From positions 3,041,501 to 3,105,500 of the forward strand of contig NZ_FJUR01000001.1 in assembly GCF_900067135.1 (NCBI RefSeq): a DNA stretch of 64,000 bases. The letters are read 5' to 3'. Both the position numbers and the translations under genes were made by a program. The notes beneath the pieces are model-generated. The model did not search any database and was not told the origin of the DNA. It was given only the letters and a program-made list of their open reading frames with translations. Positions 8,705-16,581 of the stretch are shown here, in pieces; positions within the stretch are counted from its first letter, which is position 1; the number at the start of each line of letters is the position of its first letter. The DNA is from Rhizobium sp. 9140 (GTDB taxonomy: Bacteria; Pseudomonadota; Alphaproteobacteria; Rhizobiales; Rhizobiaceae).

Positions 8705-8800
8705 TAAGGAGATGTGCTGCGCAGACGTTGGATTTTAGCGGAGTCTAAGGAGCTGTGCCGGTGGGCTTGTCGGCCACCGGGCGCTCCTTAAAGAACCCGG
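8705..8800 (-). promoter_or_regulatory. Candidate leuA attenuator structure
   Basis: Downstream of the leucine-rich leader peptide the minus-strand RNA can pair TAAGGAGC (8790-8783) with GCTCCTTA (8753-8746), enclosing CCGGTGG (8780-8774) paired with CCACCGG (8764-8758). Competing pairings exist. CCGGG (8800-8796) can pair with CCCGG (8781-8777), which overlaps the inner arm. A second CTCCTTA at 8711-8705 could replace the outer right arm. No strong U-tract follows, so the switch may act through coupling or Rho rather than a simple terminator. A ten-codon frame starting GTG at 8777 with an AAGGAG before it (stop at 8745) is nested in the structure. Confidence 0.6.
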
Positions 8801-8913
8801 CAACCGCGCGTAAGGCCGAGAAGGAGAAGCGAGGTGAACGCGCGCGAGCGATCGCGAACGACGGTGCGTCCACGGGAAAACTGCTCGATGATCTTGGCGC
8901 TGTTCTTCGACAT
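8788..8913 (-). CDS. Putative leucine leader peptide (leuL-like)
   Basis: A 41-codon frame whose C-terminal part carries a leucine run: residues 29-32 are Leu-Leu-Leu-Leu, followed by Gly and Leu (codons at 8829-8812, CTT CTC CTT CTC GGC CTT). It then ends in TRGCRVL and stop. It lies on the same strand as leuA and about 200 bases before it, the position of an attenuation leader peptide. There is no ribosome binding site. The promoter ends about 8 bases before the ATG, implying a leaderless mRNA as for trpL in the same window. Ribosome stalling at these codons under leucine shortage would report leucyl-tRNA charging. Function is inferred from position and codon content. Confidence 0.65.
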   Translation of the reverse strand: MSKNSAKIIEQFSRGRTVVRDRSRAFTSLLLLGLTRGCRVL

Positions 8914-8921
8914 GACGGGCT

Positions 8922-8950
8922 CTATAGCCGGAGGCAAAAGAAAGGGCAAG
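8922..8950 (-). promoter_or_regulatory. Promoter of the leuA leader transcript
   Basis: On the minus strand, CTTGCC (8950-8945), a 17-base spacer and CTATAG (8927-8922) match the rhizobial housekeeping promoter form CTTGAC-N17-CTATAT. The expected start of transcription falls within a base or two of the leader ATG at 8913. The -35 element and spacer length are identical to those of the trpL promoter at 16397-16425. Confidence 0.65.
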
Positions 8951-9079
8951 GGTGGGTGAAGAAAAAGGCAGTTGCGCGTGTGGAATGCATCTTTTGACGA
9001 AAGAACCATACGTGCTCGTCCGATCGGATGCCGGTGGCGGAGAAATTGCAAATTCCGATTTTGCGGCTACAATAGCCAC

Positions 9080-9358
9080 ATGACCATGATCCCGATCCGA
9101 GACGCCAAGAATCGTCTGACCGAACTCGCCCGTCGCGTCGAAGACGGCGAGCGCTTCACCGTGACCCGCAACGGCAAGCCGGTGATGGAGTTGGTTCCGG
9201 CGAAAAAGCAAGGCGGGATCGATTGGGAGGGGCTGGAAGCCTATAAGCGCGAAAACGGTATTACCGATATCGTTACTTACGTGGCCGCGGATTTCGATGA
9301 TCCGCTTCCAGAGGACTTTCTCATTACGCCGCTGCCGCCGCGGGTAAACGATCGGTGA
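9080..9358 (+). CDS. Phd/YefM-family antitoxin
   Basis: Encodes 92 residues. The N-terminal half (PIRDAKNRLTELARRVEDGE, then FTVTRNGKPVMELVP) is the Phd/YefM antitoxin fold, which binds DNA as a dimer and represses the operon. The acidic C-terminus should wrap and inhibit the toxin. The next gene is a PIN-domain toxin overlapping by 4 bases (GTGA). A TACAAT box at 9068-9073 ends six bases before the ATG and no ribosome binding site is seen, so the mRNA is probably leaderless. A longer frame from 8972 is open but its extra residues look non-coding. Confidence 0.87.
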   Translation: MTMIPIRDAKNRLTELARRVEDGERFTVTRNGKPVMELVPAKKQGGIDWEGLEAYKRENGITDIVTYVAADFDDPLPEDFLITPLPPRVNDR

Positions 9359-9741
9359 GACATCTGCTGGACACGCAGATCTTTATTTCCATTCTGCGTC
9401 AACAGACGTCCGCCCTGCCTGACGACATCAGGCAACGTCTCGATGGCCACACGAATTACATCAGCACCGCGACTTTGTGGGAGATGGCCATCAAATTCCG
9501 GCTCGGGAAGCTGGCGTTCGGAGACAGCTTGGAGAACCTGCCGAGGAGCATCGCCGGAGCCGGAATGATCATCCTTCCCATCAACGAACATCATGCCCTC
9601 CATACCATCTCGCCGGAGCCGTCGACTCGCGATCCGTTCGACAGGCTCCTCGTCGTCCAGTGTGCCATCGAGAACATGCGGCTCGTCACCATCGACCGGG
9701 CTCTGGCAGATCATCCCCTCTCGGCAACCGCCGCCCCATAA
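9355..9741 (+). CDS. PIN-domain toxin (VapC-type ribonuclease)
   Basis: Encodes 128 residues with PIN-domain acidic residues: D6 in HLLDTQIF, E in TLWEMAIKFRLGKL, D in DPFDRLLVVQC, and D in VTIDRAL. PIN toxins are Mg-dependent RNases that typically cut tRNA or rRNA. The GTG start at 9355 overlaps the antitoxin stop (GTGA), giving translational coupling in the usual antitoxin-first order. This subfamily (with the WEMAIK motif) commonly pairs with Phd-type antitoxins. Confidence 0.87.
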   Translation: MRHLLDTQIFISILRQQTSALPDDIRQRLDGHTNYISTATLWEMAIKFRLGKLAFGDSLENLPRSIAGAGMIILPINEHHALHTISPEPSTRDPFDRLLVVQCAIENMRLVTIDRALADHPLSATAAP

Positions 9742-9743
9742 CG

Positions 9744-9769
9744 AAAAACCCCGCCGGTAAGCGGCGGGG
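9744..9769 (-). terminator. Rho-independent terminator of clpP
   Basis: CCCCGCCG (9749-9756) and CGGCGGGG (9762-9769) form a perfect 8-bp stem with a 5-base loop. On the minus strand TTTTT follows. It lies 28 bases beyond the clpP stop and also separates it from the convergent toxin gene. Confidence 0.88.
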
Positions 9770-9797
9770 TCCAGAATTTCATCGGAGGCAGAATGGC

Positions 9798-10379
9798 TCA
9801 GATCTCGGCGACGTTCGTGACGATCCGCGAGACCAGACCGTAGGTCTTGGCGTCTTCGGCAGACAGCCAGTAGTCGCGGTCCGTGTCCTTGGCGATCTTT
9901 TCGATCGGCTGGCCGGTTGCTTCCGAGAAGATCCGGTTCAGGCGCTCGTTCATCTTGATGATTTCACGTGCCTGGATCTCGATGTCGGATGCCATGCCGC
10001 GCGTGCCGCCCGAGGGTTGGTGCAACAGGAAGCGGGTGTTGGGCAGGCAAAGACGCTGCTCCTTCGGCACCGAAACATAGATCAGCGCACCGGCGGAGGC
10101 GACCCAGCCCGTACCGATGATCCAGACCTTCGGCTTCACGAACTTGATCATGTCGTGAATACTGTCGCCGGATTCGACATGGCCGCCCGGCGAATTGACG
10201 AAGATGCGGATATCTTCATCGCTGGCAGACGAGAGGGCCACGAGCTGCGAGCAGACCTTCTGCGCCAGTTCCTGGTTGATCGGGCCGTAGATGAAAATAG
10301 AGCGCGACTTGAAAAGGTTCGCCTCAGTTTCCTTGCCCAGGGGCAGTTCCGTCTTCTTGTCGTCCTCGTCTTCGTTCAT
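9798..10379 (-). CDS. clpP: ATP-dependent Clp protease proteolytic subunit (divergent ClpP)
   Basis: Encodes 193 residues of the ClpP serine protease family, which forms a barrel fed by ClpA/ClpX-type ATPases. The catalytic residues can be placed: Ser in [12 protein letters not shown], His in FLLHQPSGG and Asp in [13 protein letters not shown]. The sequence around the Ser and the N-terminus ([20 protein letters not shown], shortened here) differ from the main ClpP. This may therefore be one of the extra clpP paralogues common in rhizobia. ATG 10379 has GGGAG at 9 bases. An upstream ATG at 10403 is possible but has a weaker site. Confidence 0.9.
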   Translation of the reverse strand: MNEDEDDKKTELPLGKETEANLFKSRSIFIYGPINQELAQKVCSQLVALSSASDEDIRIFVNSPGGHVESGDSIHDMIKFVKPKVWIIGTGWVASAGALIYVSVPKEQRLCLPNTRFLLHQPSGGTRGMASDIEIQAREIIKMNERLNRIFSEATGQPIEKIAKDTDRDYWLSAEDAKTYGLVSRIVTNVAEI

Positions 10380-10403
10380 CCGCTGTCTCCCGCGAGATTT
10401 CAT

Positions 10404-10653
10404 CTGTCTACCCGCTCAGATAAGGCGACTCGACCGCGATGACAATGCAACAAACACAAGACCCGGGGCAACAAGCCCCGAGCCCGGCAAAGGCCCGACC
10501 GTTCGCGATGGTTAAGAGCCGGCCTTTGGACCCATCTGGGGCATTTGCCGTATGGACACCGCGCGAAGGCGGATTAGGATGTGCATGGCAACGATAACGG
10601 CGGCGAGCCTCCCAAGCAGATCCCACACGCCGCCATGAACTGAGGGGACCATC
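10404..10653. other. Intergenic region between clpP and hupE
   Basis: About 250 bases between the divergent clpP and hupE-like genes. It contains small dyads, CCGGGGC/GCCCCG with a 5-base AACAA spacer and AAAGGCC/GGCCTTT about 25 bases apart. I see no riboswitch core or convincing coding frame. Confidence 0.4.
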
Positions 10654-11238
10654 ATGACACGTCGCTTTCTCGCCGCCGCTGCCGCGGCTTTCGCGCTTTC
10701 CGCCGCTCCGGCCTTCGCCCATCTCGACCCGGCCGGACATGGCTCGATGATGGCAGGCATCACCCATCCGCTATCGGGCCTCGATCATGTGCTGGTCATG
10801 GTCGCCGTCGGCCTCTGGGCGGCGCAGATGGGCGGCCGCGCCATTCTTGCCGTGCCCACCGCCTTCGTCGTCACGATGGCGCTCGGCTTCGCGCTGGCGC
10901 TCTCCGGCCTGCACCTGCCCTTTGTCGAGCCCGCCATCCTGGCCTCCATCGTCGCTCTGGGCCTGCTGGTGGCCATGGCGGTGCGCATGCCCGCCGCCGC
11001 CGGCGCGGGCGTCGTCGGCATCTTCGCCCTCTTCCACGGCTATGCGCATGGCGGCGAACTGGGTGCGGCAACTGCCCTGCCCTTTGGCCTCGGCTTCGCG
11101 ATCTCCACGGCAGCCCTGCACGCAGCCGGTATCGGCCTCGGCCTCATGATCGGCCGCATGGGCAATGCGCGCCTCGTCTCCCGCTTTCTCGGTGCCGCAA
11201 CGGCAGTGACGGGTGCGGCGCTCTTCGTCGCCGGCTGA
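10654..11238 (+). CDS. hupE: HupE/UreJ family metal permease
   Basis: A 194-residue inner-membrane protein with a signal-like N-terminus (FLAAAAAAFALSAAPAFAHLDP) and about six hydrophobic helices. The histidine-rich family motifs are clear: HPLSGLDHVLVMVAVG near residues 38-53 and FALFHGYAHGGE near 124-135. HupE/UreJ proteins import nickel (or cobalt) for hydrogenase or urease. No such enzyme is encoded nearby, so the metal is an inference. ATG 10654 follows GAGGGGACCATC. A terminator follows at 11289. Confidence 0.88.
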   Translation: MTRRFLAAAAAAFALSAAPAFAHLDPAGHGSMMAGITHPLSGLDHVLVMVAVGLWAAQMGGRAILAVPTAFVVTMALGFALALSGLHLPFVEPAILASIVALGLLVAMAVRMPAAAGAGVVGIFALFHGYAHGGELGAATALPFGLGFAISTAALHAAGIGLGLMIGRMGNARLVSRFLGAATAVTGAALFVAG

Positions 11239-11288
11239 CCGGGCTATCTGCTTCCGAACGACCCGAAAAATCTTTCGCTTCCTGCCCA

Positions 11289-11316
11289 AATCCGGCCCTG
11301 AAAAGCCGGATTTTCT
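11289..11316 (+). terminator. Probable terminator after hupE
   Basis: AATCCGG (11289-11295) pairs with CCGGATT (11306-11312), and the sequence continues as TTCTT. The loop CCCTGAAAAG is 10 bases and the U-tract is short, so efficiency may be moderate. Confidence 0.65.
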
Positions 11317-11443
11317 TCGTCTAGTCGAGAACATGGCAACCCTGCCAGCGTGGATCGGGCGGTACATCGCCGCGAGACCGGTCCATGAAGAAGCGACAAG
11401 CGGCAGCATCATTCTGGAATGATCCCGCCCTTGGGAGACGACC

Positions 11444-12274
11444 ATGTCACCGGAAGAACAATCCCTTCTCAGCGGCCTTTTCGAGCGAGTCCGCACAGCA
11501 TCCTCGACGCCACGCGACCGGGAGGCGGAAACACTGATTGATCAGGCCGTCCGCAGCCAGCCCTCAGCGCCCTATTACCTCGCCCAAGCCGTCATCATTC
11601 AGGAAAAGGGCCTGGAGGCCGCAGCACAGCGAATCGAATCCCTCGAGACGCAGCTTCGCCGCAGCGAGGAACGCATCCACGCGCTGGAGACCGAACGCGA
11701 CAATGAGCCGCGCGAAAGCCATTCGGGCGGCTTTCTCGGCTCACTTTTCGGATCGTCGGAAAAGCCGCAACCGAATCCGACTGCCCCTCAGGGCGGACAG
11801 GCTTACCCTGCCGATCGTTCCGCCGCCGGCGGCCCCTGGGGCAGCGCGCCGCGCCCGGCCTATCCGGCACCCCAACAGCCCTATTCGCCGCAGCAGCAGC
11901 CCGCGAGCGGACCGTGGGAACGTCAGCCGCAACAGACGTCGGCAGGCGGTAGCTTCCTGCGAGGCGCCATAGGAACGGCGGCGGGTGTTGCGGGCGGCAT
12001 GCTGCTTGCCAACTCGCTCAGTGGCATCTTCGGCAACCACATGTCGTCGCTCGGCCTTAGCAGCGCGACGCAAACCGCGGCACCGATCGAGGAAACCACG
12101 ATCAACAACTATTATGGCGACGATGCCGTGACACAGGCGTCCGATACCACACCGACAGACGCTACGCCGGATACGCCCGCCGACAATGATGGCTGGCAGC
12201 AGGCCGATTTCGACACATCGCAGGGCGATGATGTCGACACCGACTTCGGCTCCGACGACACGACGGACGTGTAA
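11444..12274 (+). CDS. DUF2076 domain-containing protein
   Basis: Encodes 276 residues. The N-terminal EEQSLLSGLFERVRTA motif and the SAPYYLAQAVIIQEKGLEAA segment (two parts) are hallmarks of DUF2076. A coiled coil spans about residues 58-85. The middle is rich in Gln, Pro and Gly (residues 100-170). A Gly/Ala-rich hydrophobic patch (FLRGAIGTAAGVAGGMLLAN) sits around 168-188, and the tail is strongly acidic with many Asp and Thr. The family is described as periplasmic, but no classical signal peptide is present. Its function is unknown. Confidence 0.85.
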   Translation: MSPEEQSLLSGLFERVRTASSTPRDREAETLIDQAVRSQPSAPYYLAQAVIIQEKGLEAAAQRIESLETQLRRSEERIHALETERDNEPRESHSGGFLGSLFGSSEKPQPNPTAPQGGQAYPADRSAAGGPWGSAPRPAYPAPQQPYSPQQQPASGPWERQPQQTSAGGSFLRGAIGTAAGVAGGMLLANSLSGIFGNHMSSLGLSSATQTAAPIEETTINNYYGDDAVTQASDTTPTDATPDTPADNDGWQQADFDTSQGDDVDTDFGSDDTTDV

Positions 12275-12295
12275 GCCGCCCCGCGCTTTAGGCGG

Positions 12296-12760
12296 TCAGC
12301 CCCGGCCGCGATAGGGCTGGACGCCCTGGTCGGGCAACCAGACGCCTTCGGGCGGGTTGCCCGTCTGCCAGAACACGTCGATCGGAATGCCGCCGCGCGG
12401 ATACCAGTAGGCGCCGATCCGCAGCCACTTGGGCGAGAGCAGATCCACGAGACGCTTGGCGATATCGAGCGTGCAATCCTCATGAAAAGCGCCGTGATTG
12501 CGGAACGCATGCAGGAACAGCTTGAGCGACTTCGACTCGACCAGCCAGCCATCCGGCACGTAGTCGATGACGATATGCGCAAAGTCCGGCTGTCCGGTCA
12601 TCGGGCAGAGCGACGTGAACTCGGGCGCGGTGAAGCGCACCACGAAATCCGTGCCTGCGTGGTTGCTCGGAACGCGCTCCAGCACCGCTTCTTCGGGGTT
12701 GGTTGGACTGGCGGCGGCCTGCCCCAGCATGGACAGCCCGGAAACATCGGTCTTGCTCAT
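12296..12760 (-). CDS. queF: NADPH-dependent 7-cyano-7-deazaguanine reductase
   Basis: The last common step to preQ1 in queuosine synthesis for tRNA: it reduces preQ0 to preQ1. Encodes 154 residues, the short QueF type. Cys52 in [13 protein letters not shown] is the covalent catalytic residue and Asp59 the proton donor. [12 protein letters not shown] (75-86) is the NADPH motif and HGAFHED follows. ATG 12760 has AAGGAG at ideal distance. It overlaps the end of the cation efflux gene by 4 bases (ATGA), so the two form one operon, although no functional tie is obvious. Confidence 0.95.
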   Translation of the reverse strand: MSKTDVSGLSMLGQAAASPTNPEEAVLERVPSNHAGTDFVVRFTAPEFTSLCPMTGQPDFAHIVIDYVPDGWLVESKSLKLFLHAFRNHGAFHEDCTLDIAKRLVDLLSPKWLRIGAYWYPRGGIPIDVFWQTGNPPEGVWLPDQGVQPYRGRG

Positions 12761-13725
12761 GTGTCTGCTCCTTCTTGGTGTCGTGGTGCGTCGCGCGAAC
12801 CCGGCTCGGCGCGGCTCGGCGTCACCTTTACGCGGATGCCGTGAGCTTTTTCGCTCTCCGGCTCGATGTGAATGGCGATCTTGGCGGCGCCGTTGACGGC
12901 GCGGATGGCGTCCTCGATGCGGTCGCAAATATCATGCGCGGCCCCCACCGTCATGTCCGCCGGCACCACCATGTGGAAATCGACGAAGATGACGGAGGCA
13001 GCCTGCCGGGTCTTCAAGTCGTGCACGCCGAGCGAGCCCGCTGCATTGCCCGCAATCGCCGCGCGGATTTCCGCGTCTTCCGCGGTCTCCACCGCCCGAT
13101 CCATCAAGCCGCTGATCGAGCCGGCGATGACCTTCCAGCCCTGAAACAGGATGTTGCCTGCAACGATGACGGCGAGAAGCGGATCGAGGATGGTGTAGCC
13201 CGTGACGATCGCCAGCAGCAGGCCAACCAGCACGCCGCCCGAGGTGACCACATCCGACATGATGTGGTGACCGTCGGCCGACAGAGCCGGCGACCGGAAC
13301 GCCTTTCCGGCGCGCAGCAGAACGGTCGCCCAGATCGCGTTGACGACACCGGCCGCAAGGTTGATCGCAAGGCCGATGGCCGGCGCCTCGATCGGCTGCG
13401 GCGAAAGAACCGCTGGCACCGCCTCGTAGACGATCACGAGCGCCGCGACGACGATCAGCACACCCTCGATGACGGCCGAGAAATACTCTGCCTTGTGATG
13501 CCCGAACGGATGGTCGTCATCGGCTGGCTTTGCAGCATAGCCGATCACCACGAAGGCGACGACGGCGGCGACGACATTGACGATCGATTCCAGGCCATCG
13601 GACAGCAACGCCACGGACCCCGTGAACCACCACGCCGCCATCTTCATGGCCAGCACGAGAAGCGACAACGGAATGGTCCAGAAGGCAAGCCGCTGGGCGC
13701 GGTTAATGGTGCTTGTCGTCGTCAT
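12757..13725 (-). CDS. Cation diffusion facilitator family transporter
   Basis: A 322-residue inner-membrane efflux protein with about six membrane helices and a C-terminal cytoplasmic domain. The CDF metal-site motifs are seen as SDGLES (TM2), [10 protein letters not shown] before TM3, and [13 protein letters not shown] (TM5, HxxxD). These residues bind Zn, Fe, Mn or similar divalent metals exchanged for protons; the metal cannot be told from sequence. The C-terminus is rich in charged residues. It is the first gene of a two-gene unit with queF. The upstream 314 bases show no metal riboswitch that I recognise. Confidence 0.9.
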   Translation of the reverse strand: MTTTSTINRAQRLAFWTIPLSLLVLAMKMAAWWFTGSVALLSDGLESIVNVVAAVVAFVVIGYAAKPADDDHPFGHHKAEYFSAVIEGVLIVVAALVIVYEAVPAVLSPQPIEAPAIGLAINLAAGVVNAIWATVLLRAGKAFRSPALSADGHHIMSDVVTSGGVLVGLLLAIVTGYTILDPLLAVIVAGNILFQGWKVIAGSISGLMDRAVETAEDAEIRAAIAGNAAGSLGVHDLKTRQAASVIFVDFHMVVPADMTVGAAHDICDRIEDAIRAVNGAAKIAIHIEPESEKAHGIRVKVTPSRAEPGSRDAPRHQEGADT

Positions 13726-14039
13726 GGAACGTACCTCTGGAGTTTGTCAGGGATAAGTGGAAACTGGTTATCCCGAAAAGACAAACGAAATCAAAGAAGA
13801 CGACGGGCCGGCCTCTCATGCTGTTGACGCCCGACGGCGCGATGGTGACGACGGCGCGACGTATTCTAACGCGGAATTATCTGGAATGCCTGATCTGCAC
13901 GGTCGCCGGCCATCCCGTCGAAGGGAGCGGTCGCGGCCTCGATGTCTCTGCCCGAAACGCGTTTGCCCGCACCCTTTCGCGGAAAAGGCACGGGCATGCA
14001 AGACCCTAAAACAGGCCGAACAGGGTTATATCCAGCTTA
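13726..14039. other. Intergenic region between the efflux gene and trpE(G)
   Basis: 314 bases between the start of the efflux gene and the end of trpE(G). It should hold the efflux promoter and the trpE(G) transcript end. A weak dyad ACCCT/AGGGT lies near 14003-14026. Frames on the plus strand (for example 13818-14009) have no family signature and overlap nothing conserved, so I do not call a gene. Confidence 0.4.
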
Positions 14040-16229
14040 TCAGGCGGCTTTCACCTTGGCGCGCTTGGCCAGATGCGCCACCACATTCTCGATCATCCGC
14101 ATGCCGGCATCGCCGCCAAGTGTCATGATCGATTCCGGGTGGAACTGCACGGCCGCGATGGGCTCCTTCGTATGCTCGATGCCCATGATGGTGCCGTCAT
14201 CGCTTTCGGCCGTAATCATGAAATCACGCGGCAAGGTCGAGGGGTCGGCGAAGATCGAGTGATAACGCCCGACGGTCACTTCCTTGCCGAGACCGGAAAA
14301 GACGATGCCCGGTTCCAGCACGCGGATGCGCGATGGCTTGCCATGCATCGGCACCGCCAGCTGGCGCAGATCGCCACCATAGGCCTCCGCCAAAGCCTGG
14401 AGCCCGAGGCAGACGCCGAAGATCGGCAGATCGTGGGCGCGCGCCTTCTTGATGGTCGCCTTGCAATCGAAATCCCTAGGCGAACCGGGACCGGGTGAGA
14501 GAACGACGAGATCCGGCTTCACGCTGTCGAAAATGCTGTCGGCAACCGGCGAGCGAACCGTGGTGACCGTCGCGCCCGTCTGGCGGAAATAATTGGCCAG
14601 CGTGTGGACGAAACTGTCCTCGTGATCGACCAGAAGGATCTTGACCCCGGTGCCGACAGGCGCAACGTCGCGGCCCTTGCCATGGCTGTTGGCGGATTTC
14701 GCGTCACGAATGGCTGCAATCATCGCGGATGCCTTCAGTTCGGTTTCGGCTTCTTCCTCATGCGGATCGCTGTCGTTGAGCAGCGTTGCGCCCGCCCGCA
14801 CCTCGGCGATGCCATCCTTGATGCGGATGGTGCGCAGCGTCAGCCCCGTGTTCATGTCGCCGTTGAACCCGACCATGCCGATCGCACCACCGTACCAGGC
14901 GCGCGGGCTCTTCTCATGGCTCTCGATGAAGCGCATGGCCCACAGCTTCGGCGCGCCGGTGACCGTCACGGCCCAGGCGTGGCTGAGGAAGCCGTCGAAG
15001 GCATCCATATCGTCGCGCAGGCGCCCTTCGATATGGTCCACCGTGTGGATCAGCCGCGAATACATCTCGATCTGCCGGCGCCCGATGACCTTTACGGAAC
15101 CGGGTACGCAGACGCGGCTCTTGTCGTTGCGGTCGACGTCCGAGCACATCGTCAGCTCGGATTCGTCCTTTTTGGAGTTCAGGAGCTTCAGGATCTGCTC
15201 GCTGTCGGCAATCGGATCCGCGCCGCGCTTGATGGTGCCGGAAATCGGGCAGGTCTCGATCCGCCGGCCGGACACGCGCACGAACATCTCCGGCGATGCG
15301 CCGACCAGATACTCCTGATGCCCGAGATTGATGAAGAAGGAATAGGGCGACGGGTTGATCGCCTTCAGCCGGTTGGAGATCTCCGAGGGCTTGCTGTCGC
15401 AGCGCTCGTAGAATTTCTGGCCGGGTACGACCTCGAAGAGATCGCCCCGGCGGAAGCTTTCCTTGGCCTTCGTCACCAACTCGGCATACTCGCCGGGGCG
15501 ATGGTCGCCTTTCGGTGGAATGCTGTCGACGACGCGGAAAGCTTCAGACTCGATGTCACCGGCCTTGCCGAAGGTGGAGAGATCGCCGAGCGCGAAATCA
15601 TAGCGGTCGATCCAGGCCTTGGCGGCGTAGTGATCGACCACAAGGATCTCGTCGGGCAGGAACAGCACCATATCGCGCTGATCGTCCGGGCGCTTCAGCT
15701 TGAAATCGATGGCATCGAACTGGAAGGCAAGGTCGTAGCCGAAGGCGCCGTAGAGGCCGAGGCTCGCATCTTCGGCCGAGAAGAACAGCGCCGTGACGGC
15801 CCGCAGCACCGTGAAGACGGTGGGCGTCTTCGAGCGCTCTTCCTCGGTGAAGACGTGGTCCGGCATGTCGATCGTCAGGTCCAGCCGCCGGGCCGTCAGC
15901 GCTCCCAAGGTGATGTCCTTCACGCCCTTCAGGTGCCCGGCGATGACAGCAAGCAGCACCTCGCCGCGTTCGTTATAGGCTTCGATCCAGAGCGAACGGC
16001 CGAAAGAGGAGATGCCGAGCGGCGGATCGACAATCGCCGTATCCCAGCGGGTGTAGCGACCGGGATACTCGTAGTTGGAGGAAAACACCGCGCCGCGCCG
16101 CTCGTCGAGCTGGTCCACATAGGTCGAAATCGCATCGGCATAGGACGCCTCGCGCCGGCGGCGCGTGACGGTGATCCCGCCCTGCGTCACGTAGGATTCC
16201 GCACCGTCTTCAAGCTTAGTCGTCGCCAT
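14040..16229 (-). CDS. trpE: Anthranilate synthase, fused TrpE-TrpG
   Basis: Makes anthranilate from chorismate and glutamine, the first step of tryptophan synthesis. Encodes 729 residues with both subunits in one chain, the arrangement typical of Rhizobiales. The TrpE half (1 to about 510) has [19 protein letters not shown], the [12 protein letters not shown] motif and GAPKLWAM. A short linker follows. The TrpG glutamine amidotransferase half (about 527-729) has [20 protein letters not shown], the nucleophile Cys in GVCLGLQA, and FHPES. Expression is controlled by the trpL leader and attenuator immediately upstream (16275-16425). Confidence 0.97.
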   Translation of the reverse strand: MATTKLEDGAESYVTQGGITVTRRRREASYADAISTYVDQLDERRGAVFSSNYEYPGRYTRWDTAIVDPPLGISSFGRSLWIEAYNERGEVLLAVIAGHLKGVKDITLGALTARRLDLTIDMPDHVFTEEERSKTPTVFTVLRAVTALFFSAEDASLGLYGAFGYDLAFQFDAIDFKLKRPDDQRDMVLFLPDEILVVDHYAAKAWIDRYDFALGDLSTFGKAGDIESEAFRVVDSIPPKGDHRPGEYAELVTKAKESFRRGDLFEVVPGQKFYERCDSKPSEISNRLKAINPSPYSFFINLGHQEYLVGASPEMFVRVSGRRIETCPISGTIKRGADPIADSEQILKLLNSKKDESELTMCSDVDRNDKSRVCVPGSVKVIGRRQIEMYSRLIHTVDHIEGRLRDDMDAFDGFLSHAWAVTVTGAPKLWAMRFIESHEKSPRAWYGGAIGMVGFNGDMNTGLTLRTIRIKDGIAEVRAGATLLNDSDPHEEEAETELKASAMIAAIRDAKSANSHGKGRDVAPVGTGVKILLVDHEDSFVHTLANYFRQTGATVTTVRSPVADSIFDSVKPDLVVLSPGPGSPRDFDCKATIKKARAHDLPIFGVCLGLQALAEAYGGDLRQLAVPMHGKPSRIRVLEPGIVFSGLGKEVTVGRYHSIFADPSTLPRDFMITAESDDGTIMGIEHTKEPIAAVQFHPESIMTLGGDAGMRMIENVVAHLAKRAKVKAA

Positions 16230-16274
16230 TCGTTCGCTCCGTTCTGGCTCGGGAAACGAGCACGGCCAGAATGC

Positions 16275-16303
16275 AAAAAAGCCGCCTCGAAACTCCGGGC
16301 GGC
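16275..16303 (-). terminator. trp attenuator terminator
   Basis: On the minus strand GCCGCC (16303-16298) and GGCGGC (16286-16281) form a stem followed by TTTTTT (16280-16275). It lies between trpL and trpE(G) and is the intrinsic attenuator. In rhizobia this terminator also yields the small RNA rnTrpL, which acts in trans. Confidence 0.9.
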
Positions 16304-16344
16304 TTATCGTAAAAATCCATCACGCAGGACTGATCGAGGCCGCT

Positions 16345-16389
16345 TTAGCGAGCCCACCACCAGACAGAAAGGATGCGTGCGTTGATCAT
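16345..16389 (-). CDS. trpL: trp operon leader peptide
   Basis: A 14-codon frame encoding MINARILSVWWWAR with three consecutive Trp codons, closely matching the peptide peTrpL of Sinorhizobium meliloti. Stalling at the Trp codons when tryptophan is short prevents the downstream terminator at 16275-16303 from forming, so trpE(G) is transcribed. The promoter ends 7 bases before the ATG and there is no ribosome binding site, so translation is leaderless, as reported for S. meliloti. The gene is too short for routine gene finders. Confidence 0.93.
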   Translation of the reverse strand: MINARILSVWWWAR

Positions 16390-16396
16390 GAAAAAC

Positions 16397-16425
16397 TGTT
16401 AGCGCGGAGATCGCGATCTGGCAAG
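16397..16425 (-). promoter_or_regulatory. trpL promoter
   Basis: On the minus strand, CTTGCC (16425-16420), a 17-base spacer and CTAACA (16402-16397). The predicted transcript start coincides with the first base of trpL. Confidence 0.7.
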
Positions 16426-16581
16426 CGGCAAGCGCTGCAAAAGCAGGCTTCGCGATGATGACACCGTGGCGAAAGGGCGACACCTCGCGGCAAACCGTTC
16501 GTCATGCCCCTCGCCGACAGTTGTCGCGCACCTAGTTGAGCATGACCGGCCAGAGCGCCGCCTGAAACTGGATGGGTCCCT

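Noticed and set aside
10418..10545. Small dyads before hupE that might be a cobalamin or nickel riboswitch
   Set aside because: No conserved B12-box or NiCo core could be found, and the stems are short and GC-only.
13713..14009. A 98-codon plus-strand frame between the efflux gene and trpE(G)
   Set aside because: It starts inside the efflux gene on the opposite strand, has no ribosome binding site and no family-like sequence.
14604..16385. A 593-codon open frame antisense to trpE(G)
   Set aside because: A shadow frame; it would also run through the trpL attenuator, which is well supported on the minus strand.
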